DNA of 64,000 nucleotides from an uncultured Bacteroides sp. (GTDB taxonomy: Bacteria; Bacteroidota; Bacteroidia; Bacteroidales; Bacteroidaceae), in the NCBI GenBank assembly GCA_937890825.1, contig CALADS010000074.1, positions 62,001-126,000 of the forward strand, written 5' to 3'. Below are positions 51,951 through 60,425 of this stretch, in pieces. Numbering within the stretch: position 1 is the stretch's first letter; each line of letters begins with the position of its first letter. Made by a program: the position numbers and the translations under genes. The notes below the pieces were generated by a model, which saw nothing but the letters and a program-made list of their open reading frames with translations, was not told the origin of the DNA and ran no database searches.

Positions 51951-53291
51951 GTGAAAATAATCATTGCCGGTGCCGGTGCAGTAGGCACTCATTTAGCCAA
52001 ATTACTTTCGCGAGAAAAACAAGATATCATCTTAATGGACGAAAGCGAAGAACGATTGAACGCCCTGGGGTCTAACTTCGATCTCATGACGGTAACGGCC
52101 TCACCTACCTCTATCAACGGCTTGCAAGAAGTCAGTGTAGGCCAAGCCGATTTGTTTATTGCTGTTACACCGGATGAAAGCCGCAACATGACAGCTTGTA
52201 TGTTGGCCACCAATCTAGGAGCCCAAAAGACTGTAGCACGTATTGACAACTATGAGTATCTGCTGCCCAAACATAAAGAATTCTTCCAGAAACTAGGTGT
52301 AGACTCGCTTATCTACCCAGAAATGCTGGCTGCCAAAGAAATCGTATCCTCCATTAAAATGAGTTGGGTAAGGCAATGGTGGGAGTTCTGCGGCGGAGCA
52401 CTGATTCTGATAGGTGCCAAAATGCGCGAGAAGGCAGAAATCCTAAATATTCCCTTGCATCAGTTGGGAGGTTCTACCCTGCCCTATCATGTGGTGGCTA
52501 TCAAGCGCAATGGCGAAACACTCATTCCCCGAGGAGATGACTCCATACAGCTGAACGACATTGTCTACTTCACCACTACACGGAAATACATTGATTATAT
52601 ACGGAAGATAGCCGGAAAAGAAGATTATAACGATGTGCGCAATGTGATGATCATGGGAGGCAGCCGCATTGCAGTACGCACCGCACAGTATGTACCCGAT
52701 TATATGCAGGTGAAAATCATAGACAACGACTTGAACCGCTGCAACCGTCTGACAGAATTGCTGGATGACAAAACCATGATTATCAACGGAGACGGACGAG
52801 ATATGGATTTGCTCATCGAAGAAGGACTGAAAAATACAGAAGCTTTTGTAGCCCTGACCGGCAATTCTGAAACTAACATATTAGCCTGCCTGGCTGCCAA
52901 ACGAATGGGAGTCAGCAAGACGGTAGCCGAGGTAGAAAACATCGACTATATAGGCATGGCAGAAAGTCTGGACATTGGTACCGTAATCAACAAAAAACTG
53001 ATTACAGCCAGCCATATCTATCAGATGATGCTGGATGCCGATGTGAGCAATGTAAAATGCCTGACATTTGCCAATGCAGACGTAGCAGAATTCACCGTAA
53101 AAGCAGGCTCTCGCATCACCAAGCATCCAGTAAAAGACTTAGGACTGCCCAAAGGGACCACCATCGGAGGTCTGATTCGTAATGGAGAAGGAGTGGTGGT
53201 TATGGGTAACACGCTTATACAGCCGGGCGATCACGTGGTAGTGTTCTGCCTCAGCATGATGATTAAAAAAATAGAGAAATACTTCAACTGA
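51951..53291 (+). CDS. trkA: Trk potassium uptake regulatory NAD-binding subunit
   Basis: 446 residues from a GTG at 51951 with AGGAAAAG just upstream; no ATG fits the family's MKIIIAGAGAVG start. Two RCK_N plus RCK_C units in tandem: IIIAGAGAVGTHLAKLL (2-18) and again VMIMGGSRIAVRTAQY near residue 228, each followed by a small beta domain. Peripheral cytoplasmic gate of TrkH. The TGA overlaps the trkH ATG by one base. Confidence 0.92.
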   Translation: MKIIIAGAGAVGTHLAKLLSREKQDIILMDESEERLNALGSNFDLMTVTASPTSINGLQEVSVGQADLFIAVTPDESRNMTACMLATNLGAQKTVARIDNYEYLLPKHKEFFQKLGVDSLIYPEMLAAKEIVSSIKMSWVRQWWEFCGGALILIGAKMREKAEILNIPLHQLGGSTLPYHVVAIKRNGETLIPRGDDSIQLNDIVYFTTTRKYIDYIRKIAGKEDYNDVRNVMIMGGSRIAVRTAQYVPDYMQVKIIDNDLNRCNRLTELLDDKTMIINGDGRDMDLLIEEGLKNTEAFVALTGNSETNILACLAAKRMGVSKTVAEVENIDYIGMAESLDIGTVINKKLITASHIYQMMLDADVSNVKCLTFANADVAEFTVKAGSRITKHPVKDLGLPKGTTIGGLIRNGEGVVVMGNTLIQPGDHVVVFCLSMMIKKIEKYFN

Positions 53292-54742
53292 TGATAAACT
53301 TTAAGACCATAATCCGTATTATCGGTATCTTATTACTATTGCTAACCCTGATGTTGCTCAGCTGTTCGGGCATATCTTTCTATTACCAGGATGAAGCCCT
53401 GACCGATTTTTGGATTTCGGCAGCCATCACTGCAGGAGTAGGCTTGCTGCTGGCTTTTCTCGGCAAAAACGGTGAAAGGCAGCTGACCCGACGAGACGGA
53501 TATGTATTGGTCAGTTTCGCCTGGCTTGCTTTTACAATATTCGGTATGCTTCCATTTTATATCAGCGGTTACATACCCAGCATCACTAATGCTTTTTTTG
53601 AAACGATGTCTGGATTCAGCAGCACAGGAGCCACCATTTTAGACAACATCGAAGAGTTACCCCACGGACTGCTCTTCTGGCGCAGCATGACCCAATGGAT
53701 AGGAGGACTAGGTATTATCATGTTCACCATTGCCGTTCTGCCTATATTCGGATTCAGTGGCAGCCAAGTATTTGCAGCCGAAGCCAGCGGACCTACTCAC
53801 GACAAAGTACATCCTCGCATCGGCATTACAGCCCGCTGGATATGGAGTATCTATTCAGGTATCACCCTTTTATTGATTATTCTACTGATGCTGGGTGGCA
53901 TGAATCTATTCGACAGTGTGTGTCATGCTTTTACCACTACCAGTACCGGTGGCTTTTCTACCAAACAGGCCAGTGTAGCCTATTACCATTCTCCCTATAT
54001 CGAATATATCCTCTCTTTGTTTATGTTCATATCGGGCATCAACTTTACCCTTATTCTTCTCTGCACTCAAAGAAAATTCCAGAAAGTGATTCACGATGCC
54101 GAGTTAAAATGGTATTTCTGGTCGGTAACCTGCTTCACACTCAGCATTGCCGCTGTCTTATATTTCACCACCTCCATGGGCATAGAAGAGTCATTCCGAA
54201 AGTCGCTTTTTCAAGTCATCACCCTTCACACTTCTACCGGCTTTGCCACAGACGATTATACGCTTTGGGCACCTGTGACTTGGGGCATGCTTACTGTAGT
54301 GATGATTATAGGAGCCTGTGCCGGCAGTACTACCGGAGGTATGAAGTGCATCCGAATGGTGATTCTCTCTAAGGTATCCAAGAATGAATTCAAACATATA
54401 CTGCATCCCAATGCCGTATTGCCTGTAAGAACCAACAAACAAGTTATCTCACCCACCATCATCTCTACCGTACTGGCTTTTTGTTTTCTCTATTTTGCTA
54501 TCTGTATAATCAGCATTTTAACGATGATGCTATTGGGAGTCGGGTTTACCGAGTCAGTGGGATGCGTAATCTCTGCCATGGGCAACATGGGACCCGGTTT
54601 AGGAGAAACAGGTCCTGCCTACTCTTGGAATGCACTACCTGCTGCTGCCAAATGGCTGCTCTCTTTTCTTATGCTGCTAGGACGTCTGGAGTTATTCACT
54701 GTACTGCTTCTTTTCACACCCGACTTTTGGAAAAAGAATTGA
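53291..54742 (+). CDS. trkH: Trk/Ktr potassium channel subunit
   Basis: 483 residues, membrane protein with four pore repeats. Selectivity loops: SGFSSTGATI, TTTSTGGFST, HTSTGFATDD, and a degenerate fourth AMGNMGPGLG, as usual for TrkH. Potassium uptake across the cytoplasmic membrane together with TrkA. Ends before a gap with a -7 element. Confidence 0.92.
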   Translation: MINFKTIIRIIGILLLLLTLMLLSCSGISFYYQDEALTDFWISAAITAGVGLLLAFLGKNGERQLTRRDGYVLVSFAWLAFTIFGMLPFYISGYIPSITNAFFETMSGFSSTGATILDNIEELPHGLLFWRSMTQWIGGLGIIMFTIAVLPIFGFSGSQVFAAEASGPTHDKVHPRIGITARWIWSIYSGITLLLIILLMLGGMNLFDSVCHAFTTTSTGGFSTKQASVAYYHSPYIEYILSLFMFISGINFTLILLCTQRKFQKVIHDAELKWYFWSVTCFTLSIAAVLYFTTSMGIEESFRKSLFQVITLHTSTGFATDDYTLWAPVTWGMLTVVMIIGACAGSTTGGMKCIRMVILSKVSKNEFKHILHPNAVLPVRTNKQVISPTIISTVLAFCFLYFAICIISILTMMLLGVGFTESVGCVISAMGNMGPGLGETGPAYSWNALPAAAKWLLSFLMLLGRLELFTVLLLFTPDFWKKN

Positions 54743-54812
54743 TGAATGTCAAAAAAGTGCTAAAAAACACATTTTTGTAAACTCTGCTTAGCAAAGAGTG
54801 GCGGATTTATTC

Positions 54813-54820
54813 TACCTTTG
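54813..54820 (+). promoter_or_regulatory. -7 element before the small secreted protein and nuo genes
   Basis: TACCTTTG then C, 22 bases before the ATG at 54843; -33 not evident. Confidence 0.5.
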
Positions 54821-54842
54821 CAGACGAAAAGAGAGTCTGCTC

Positions 54843-55223
54843 ATGAAACCGTACATTCAATATATCTTTCTATGGTTATTGGTATTGTTACTGCACAACG
54901 GTGTGGCAACACCCGATAACAACATTCCATCACCTACATCCCAAGGTGATACAGAATGTTGTTTCATATCCAAAGCTCCCAGTACGGCACAGCAGGCCAT
55001 TCAAGAGTTTTACCGCCAGTTGAATTTGTTGACACTTTGCTTGGATCATTCCGACCACAAGCGAGTACCCGATTCCAAATACATTGAATTATGGTCTAAA
55101 TTCATGCTGGTAGAAGGAGGTAGTGATACACCAGAATGGCATCAAACATCTCAATCCACTTCGCATCCTTGTGTCTATCCACAGGACTATTACATCTTTG
55201 AACTTCGAAAAATCGTTATTTAG
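54843..55223 (+). CDS. Small secreted protein, unknown function
   Basis: 126 residues from the ATG at 54843; the longer reading from 54798 would start upstream of the -7 element. N-terminal signal or anchor (about 5-22, IFLWLLVLLLHNGVA). The mature part has four or five cysteines (ECC, LCL, HPC) and no recognised domain. The C-terminus DYYIFELRKIVI is strand-like. It stands between trkH and nuoA; nuoA starts 100 bases later, so co-transcription with complex I is possible. I do not recognise a family. Confidence 0.6.
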   Translation: MKPYIQYIFLWLLVLLLHNGVATPDNNIPSPTSQGDTECCFISKAPSTAQQAIQEFYRQLNLLTLCLDHSDHKRVPDSKYIELWSKFMLVEGGSDTPEWHQTSQSTSHPCVYPQDYYIFELRKIVI

Positions 55224-55258
55224 TCTTCCAGATTAAATACCACGGTGTGTGCATGTTA

Positions 55259-55278
55259 TTCCGATAAATTCATCGGAA
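55259..55278 (+). other. Hairpin in the nuoA leader
   Basis: TTCCGAT and ATCGGAA form a perfect 7-bp stem with a 6-nt loop, flanked by GCATGTTA/AACAGCATG that can extend it; no T-run. Lies 45 bases before nuoA. Confidence 0.45.
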
Positions 55279-55323
55279 CAGCATGTTTGTATCATAGAAC
55301 TATCATACAATAATTTCCAATAC

Positions 55324-55674
55324 ATGAACTTTACATTATTAGTAACCGTCTTGCTGACGGCCATCTGTTTTGTCGGGTTAGTGATTGCCATATCCAAGGC
55401 TATCTCTCCCCGTTCGTACAATCCGCAAAAAATGGAACCCTATGAATGCGGTATCCCCACCAGAGGCCGTTCATGGATGCAATTCAAAGTAGGCTACTAC
55501 TTGTTTGCCATTCTTTTTTTAATGTTTGAAGTAGAAACCGTATTCCTCTTTCCCTGGGCAGTAACCGTGAAAGAGGCCGGGCCGCAAGCCTTGCTGGCCA
55601 TAGCGTTCTTCTTCTTTATTTTAGTGCTGGGCTTGGCATATGCCTGGCGGAAAGGAGCATTGGAATGGAAATAA
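55324..55674 (+). CDS. nuoA: NADH-quinone oxidoreductase subunit A
   Basis: 116 residues from the ATG at 55324, normal for NuoA; a reading from 55249 adds a leader without membrane character. Three membrane helices; KMEPYECGIPTRG carries the conserved Cys loop, and FLMFEVETVFLFPWA is the conserved second-helix Glu motif. Membrane-arm subunit of complex I. Overlaps nuoB by 10 bases. Confidence 0.93.
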   Translation: MNFTLLVTVLLTAICFVGLVIAISKAISPRSYNPQKMEPYECGIPTRGRSWMQFKVGYYLFAILFLMFEVETVFLFPWAVTVKEAGPQALLAIAFFFFILVLGLAYAWRKGALEWK

Positions 55675-56255
55675 CCAAGAAACCCAAAATCAAATCGATT
55701 CCCTACGAGGAATTCAAAGACAATGAAACCCTGGAGCAGATTATACAAGAATTGAATGCCGGTGGAGTGAATGTAATCGTAGGCGCACTCGACGACCTTA
55801 TCGACTGGGGACGTAGTAACTCCTTGTGGCCATTGACCTTTGCCACCAGCTGCTGTGGTATAGAATTCATGTCGGTTTGTGCAGCCCGTTACGACATTGC
55901 CCGCTTTGGCTTTGAAGTAACCCGTAACAGTCCGCGACAGGCAGACGTGATCTTAGTGAGTGGCACCATTACACATAAGATGGCTCCGGTATTACGCCGA
56001 CTGTACGACCAGATGGGTGACCCCAAATACGTGGTGGCCGTGGGTGGATGTGCCGTAAGTGGAGGTCCATTCCGCAAATCCTACCACGTGGTGCAAGGGG
56101 TAGACCAAATATTACCCGTAGACGTCTACATTCCGGGCTGCCCTCCCCGTCCGGAAGCATTTCTGTATGGCATGATGCAGCTGCAACGCAAAGTAAAAGT
56201 GGAGAAATTCTTTGGAGGTGTGAACCGCAAGGAAAAACAAACGGAAGAACAGTAA
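55665..56255 (+). CDS. nuoB: NADH-quinone oxidoreductase subunit B, N2 cluster protein
   Basis: 196 residues. The four N2 cluster cysteines are Cys63-Cys64 (FATSCCGIEF), Cys129 (VGGCAVSGG) and Cys159 (YIPGCPPRPEA). It takes electrons to quinone at the junction of the arms. Starts within the end of nuoA. Confidence 0.95.
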   Translation: MEITKKPKIKSIPYEEFKDNETLEQIIQELNAGGVNVIVGALDDLIDWGRSNSLWPLTFATSCCGIEFMSVCAARYDIARFGFEVTRNSPRQADVILVSGTITHKMAPVLRRLYDQMGDPKYVVAVGGCAVSGGPFRKSYHVVQGVDQILPVDVYIPGCPPRPEAFLYGMMQLQRKVKVEKFFGGVNRKEKQTEEQ

Positions 56256-56256
56256 T

Positions 56257-57852
56257 ATGGAAGAAAAAATAATGTATATACAGCCGCAAGAACTGCATGA
56301 AGTGATGCAGCACCTGCGTAACAAAGAACAAATGGACTTTCTGGAAAGCCTCACCGGTATGGACTGGGGCATACCAGCAGATACTGATACGCCCGATACA
56401 TTGCGCGGCTTGGGAGTAGTGTATCACCTGGAATCTACCGTCAGCGGACAACGGATAACGGTGCGTACCTCTACCCTGAACCGCGAACTGCCCGAAATTC
56501 CTTCGGTAACAGACATCTGGAAAGGAGCCGAACTGCCCGAACGGGAAGCATTCGACTTCTTCGGAATCCTTTTTATAGGCCATCCGGATATGCGCCGCCT
56601 ATTCTTGCGCAACGACTGGGTAGGTTATCCTTTACGGAAAGACAACGACCCTTCGAAAGAAAATCCGCTGCGCATGACCAATGAAGAAACTCTAGACACT
56701 ACCTATGAAATAGAAAAAAAAGACGATGGAAGCCTTAGCGGAAAAGAAAACGTACTTTTTGGCGATGATGAATATGTAGTCAATATCGGTCCGCAACACC
56801 CGGCCACGCATGGTGTACTCCGTTTTCGCGTATCACTCGAAGGAGAAAATATCCACAAGATCGACGTAAACTGCGGATACATCCACCGCGGCATTGAAAA
56901 AATGAATGAAAGCCTCACCTATCCGCAGACACTGGCTCTGACCGACCGACTGGATTACTTGGGCGCCATGCAGAACAGACATGCACTCTGCATGTGTATA
57001 GAAAAGGCCATGGGTATCGAAGTGAGCGACCGCGTACAGGTGATACGAACCATTATGGATGAATTACAGCGGATTGATTCGCATATCCTCTTCTTCTCAT
57101 GCCTGTGCCAGGATCTAGGAGCTACTACCGCCTTCCTGTATGGCTTCCGCGACCGCGAAAAGATACTTGATATCTTTGAAGAGACTTGCGGCGGACGATT
57201 AATTCTGAACTACAACACCATCGGAGGAGTGCAAGCAGACATCCACCCCAACTTTGTGCGCCGCGTAAAGGAATTAATACCCTACCTGCGCCAAAACCTG
57301 CATGAATACCACGACATCTTTACCGGCAACATCATCGCTCAGCAACGCTTGAAAGGTATTGGTATCCTCAGCCGTGAAGATGCCATTTCTTTCGGTGCGA
57401 CCGGAGGTACCGGACGTGCCAGCGGTTGGGCCTGTGATGTACGTAAGCGTATGCCCTATGCAGCCTACGGGAAAGTAGAGTTTCAGGAAATCATCCGTAC
57501 CGAGGGTGACTGTTTTGCCCGTTACATGGTACGCATGGATGAAATACTGGAAAGTCTGCACATCATAGAGCAACTGATTGACAATATTCCGGAAGGCCCG
57601 TACCAAGAGAAAATGAAACCCATCATCCGAGTGCCCGAGGGATCGTGGTACACAGCAGTAGAAGGTAGCCGCGGTGAATTCGGGGTTTATCTGGAAAGCC
57701 GGGGCGACAAAACCCCGTATCGTCTGCACTACCGTGCCACCGGCCTGCCGTTAGTCGGTACCATCAACACCATTACCCGAGGCGCCAAGATTGCTGACCT
57801 TATAGCTATCGGCGGCACTTTGGACTATGTAGTGCCCGACATCGACCGGTAA
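56257..57852 (+). CDS. nuoCD: NADH-quinone oxidoreductase fused subunits C and D
   Basis: 531 residues. NuoC part (about 1-150) with PEREAFDFFGILFIGHPDMRR in pieces at 94-114; NuoD part (about 165-531) with NIGPQHPATHGVLRF (176-190) and the long helical hydrogenase-like domain ending VVPDIDR. The fusion is known in several bacterial groups. Forms the connecting module with NuoB and NuoI near the quinone site. One base after nuoB. Confidence 0.95.
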   Translation: MEEKIMYIQPQELHEVMQHLRNKEQMDFLESLTGMDWGIPADTDTPDTLRGLGVVYHLESTVSGQRITVRTSTLNRELPEIPSVTDIWKGAELPEREAFDFFGILFIGHPDMRRLFLRNDWVGYPLRKDNDPSKENPLRMTNEETLDTTYEIEKKDDGSLSGKENVLFGDDEYVVNIGPQHPATHGVLRFRVSLEGENIHKIDVNCGYIHRGIEKMNESLTYPQTLALTDRLDYLGAMQNRHALCMCIEKAMGIEVSDRVQVIRTIMDELQRIDSHILFFSCLCQDLGATTAFLYGFRDREKILDIFEETCGGRLILNYNTIGGVQADIHPNFVRRVKELIPYLRQNLHEYHDIFTGNIIAQQRLKGIGILSREDAISFGATGGTGRASGWACDVRKRMPYAAYGKVEFQEIIRTEGDCFARYMVRMDEILESLHIIEQLIDNIPEGPYQEKMKPIIRVPEGSWYTAVEGSRGEFGVYLESRGDKTPYRLHYRATGLPLVGTINTITRGAKIADLIAIGGTLDYVVPDIDR

Positions 57853-57910
57853 ATACACCCTGTAAGCGTGAAATGATTAATTTTTGATTCTAATTTTTCA
57901 ATTAAACAGC

Positions 57911-58987
57911 ATGTTTGACTTTAGTATAATAACCAGCTGGATACACCAGATGCTGACTTCGGTGATGCCCGAAGGCTTGGCCATTTTTTTGGAATGCGTG
58001 GTGATAGGAGTGTGCATCGTATTGATGTATGCCATTCTTGCCATCATACTTATCTATATGGAACGCAAAGTCTGCGGATTCTTCCAATGCCGTCTGGGTC
58101 CCAACCGAGTAGGCCCGTTTGGAAGTCTGCAAGTAATCTGCGACGTGTTCAAGATGCTTACCAAGGAAATTTTCAATCCTAAAGGAGCCGACCAGTTTCT
58201 CTATAATCTGGCACCATTCATGGTGCTGATAGCCTCTTTCCTGACCTTTGCCTGCCTGCCTATGAACAAAGGTATGGAAGTACTCGACTTCAACGTAGGT
58301 ATCTTCTTCCTCCTGTCGGCCAGCAGTATCGGAGTAGTAGGCATCCTGCTGGCAGGATGGAGTTCCAACAATAAATTCTCGCTGATTGGGGCCATGCGAA
58401 GTGGTGCCCAGATCGTGAGCTACGAGCTATCGGTAGGTATGAGCATTCTTACCATGATGGTACTTACCGGCACCCTGCAAATATCGGAAATCGTGGCCGG
58501 ACAAGCCGACGGATGGCTCATCTTCAAAGGACATCTGCCTGCACTTATCGCCTTCATCATCTATCTGATAGCAGGTAATGCCGAATGTAACCGCGGCCCG
58601 TTCGACCTTCCCGAAGCAGAAAGCGAACTGACAGCCGGTTACCATACCGAATACAGCGGTATGCACTTCGGCTTCTATTACCTGGCAGAATACCTGAACC
58701 TCTTTATCGTAGCAGCCATTGCCGCTACCATCTTCCTGGGTGGATGGATGCCCCTGCACATACCTGGATTAGACGGATTCAATGGGGTAATGGACTACAT
58801 ACCCGGATTCGTATGGTTCTTTGGCAAAGCATTCTTCGTAGTATTCCTCATGATGTGGATGCGCTGGTCGTTCCCCCGTCTGCGTATCGACCAGATTCTG
58901 ACGCTGGAATGGAAATACCTGGTACCCATCTCTATGGTCAATCTGCTGCTGATGAGCATCCTGGTGGCTTACGGATTATATTTTTAA
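57911..58987 (+). CDS. nuoH: NADH-quinone oxidoreductase subunit H
   Basis: 358 residues from the ATG at 57911; a start at 57884 adds nine residues and is less likely. Eight membrane helices; YMERKVCGFFQCRLGPNRVGPFG and AECNRGPFDLPEAESELTAGYHTEYSG (read in two parts) are diagnostic and line the quinone channel. Follows nuoCD by 58 bases. Confidence 0.94.
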   Translation: MFDFSIITSWIHQMLTSVMPEGLAIFLECVVIGVCIVLMYAILAIILIYMERKVCGFFQCRLGPNRVGPFGSLQVICDVFKMLTKEIFNPKGADQFLYNLAPFMVLIASFLTFACLPMNKGMEVLDFNVGIFFLLSASSIGVVGILLAGWSSNNKFSLIGAMRSGAQIVSYELSVGMSILTMMVLTGTLQISEIVAGQADGWLIFKGHLPALIAFIIYLIAGNAECNRGPFDLPEAESELTAGYHTEYSGMHFGFYYLAEYLNLFIVAAIAATIFLGGWMPLHIPGLDGFNGVMDYIPGFVWFFGKAFFVVFLMMWMRWSFPRLRIDQILTLEWKYLVPISMVNLLLMSILVAYGLYF

Positions 58988-59002
58988 TAACGACTCAATC
59001 AT

Positions 59003-59479
59003 ATGAAAGATAATAACAGCTATTTCGGAGGATTCTTCAAGGGCACCAAGAGCCTTTGTATAGGGTTGAAAACCACTATGAGAGAATTCTTCACCAAAAA
59101 GATTACCGAACAATATCCGGAAAACCGTAAAGAACTGAAAATGTTCGACCGCTTTCGCGGCACGCTTACCATGCCCCACAATGAAGCCAATGAACACCAA
59201 TGTGTAGCTTGTGGTCTGTGTCAGATGGCTTGTCCCAACGATACCATCCACGTAGTGAGCGAAACCGTTACTACCGATGACGGCAAAAAGAAAAAAAGGC
59301 TGGTAAGGTATGAGTACAACCTGGGGTCTTGCATGTTTTGCCAACTGTGCGTCAATGCCTGTCCGCATCATGCCATTACCTTTGACCAAGACTTTGAACA
59401 TGCCGTATTCGACCGCTCCAAACTGATTCTTACCCTGAACCATCCGGGAAGCAAGGTGATGAACAAAGAAAATAAATAA
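59003..59479 (+). CDS. nuoI: NADH-quinone oxidoreductase subunit I, two 4Fe-4S clusters
   Basis: 158 residues. Cys67, 70, 73, 77 (CVACGLCQMACP) and Cys110, 113, 116, 120 (CMFCQLCVNACP) bind two 4Fe-4S clusters. Since no NuoEFG is encoded here, NuoI is the outermost electron carrier visible and a probable contact for the unknown donor. Confidence 0.95.
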   Translation: MKDNNSYFGGFFKGTKSLCIGLKTTMREFFTKKITEQYPENRKELKMFDRFRGTLTMPHNEANEHQCVACGLCQMACPNDTIHVVSETVTTDDGKKKKRLVRYEYNLGSCMFCQLCVNACPHHAITFDQDFEHAVFDRSKLILTLNHPGSKVMNKENK

Positions 59480-59508
59480 ATTACAGGTGATAAAAAAACA
59501 AATGAGAT

Positions 59509-60021
59509 ATGGAATTAACTCTTGAAACAGTCGTATTCTACTTTTTAGCGGCCTTCATTACCGTCTTCTCTCTGCTGACGGTTACTACCAGCCGCATGGT
59601 GCGTTCAGCCACCTATCTGCTGTTTGTACTTTTTGGCACTGCAGGCATCTATTTTTTACTAGGATACACCTTTCTGGGCTCTGTTCAGATTATGGTGTAT
59701 GCCGGAGGTATCGTTGTACTCTACGTATTCTCCATCCTGCTTACCAGCGGCGAAGGAGACATTGCCCGTAAACTACGCTTCAGTCGTTTTATGGCCGGTA
59801 TAGGCACTACAGCCGCCGGTGCCCTCATCGTGGTATTTATCACCCTGAAACACCGGTTTCTGGCTACTACCGAAGTGGCTCCCATAGAAATCAACATCCA
59901 TACCATTGGCAACCAGTTGCTCAGTGGCGAGAAATTCGGCTATCTGCTTCCCTTCGAAGCAGTCAGCATCCTGCTATTGGCCTGCATCGTGGGCGGATTG
60001 ATGATAGCCAGAAAACGATAA
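59509..60021 (+). CDS. nuoJ: NADH-quinone oxidoreductase subunit J
   Basis: 170 residues, five membrane helices. LGSVQIMVYAGGIVVLYVFSILL contains the conserved third-helix pi-bulge region. Membrane arm, next to NuoK. Overall length normal. Confidence 0.93.
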   Translation: MELTLETVVFYFLAAFITVFSLLTVTTSRMVRSATYLLFVLFGTAGIYFLLGYTFLGSVQIMVYAGGIVVLYVFSILLTSGEGDIARKLRFSRFMAGIGTTAAGALIVVFITLKHRFLATTEVAPIEINIHTIGNQLLSGEKFGYLLPFEAVSILLLACIVGGLMIARKR

Positions 60022-60060
60022 TTATTCATTTATTTCAAAACCCCAACAATTAAGAATAAG

Positions 60061-60369
60061 ATGATACACATGGAATATTACCTCATTGTATCGGCCATCA
60101 TGTTCTTTGCCGGTATCTATGGGTTCTTTACACGCCGCAATACGCTGGCTATTCTGATTTCCATCGAACTGATATTGAATGCCACCGACATCAACTTTGC
60201 CGTGTTCAACCGCTTCCTGTTTCCCAACGGATTGGAAGGATACTTCTTCACTCTCTTTTCCATTGCCATTTCGGCAGCCGAAACAGCCGTGGCTATTGCC
60301 ATCATGATTAACATTTACCGCAACATACGCAGTATTCAGGTGAACCAGCTGAACGAAATGAAATGGTAG
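60061..60369 (+). CDS. nuoK: NADH-quinone oxidoreductase subunit K
   Basis: 102 residues, three membrane helices with the two conserved Glu (SIELILNATDINF and ISAAETAVAIA). Part of the proton path between NuoJ and NuoN. Start at 60061 or the second ATG at 60070. Confidence 0.93.
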   Translation: MIHMEYYLIVSAIMFFAGIYGFFTRRNTLAILISIELILNATDINFAVFNRFLFPNGLEGYFFTLFSIAISAAETAVAIAIMINIYRNIRSIQVNQLNEMKW

Positions 60370-60425
60370 TCTGTGTACAAAGACTAGTCCAATCAGTTAA
60401 TTAATTTTCAATTCTCAATAGAAAA

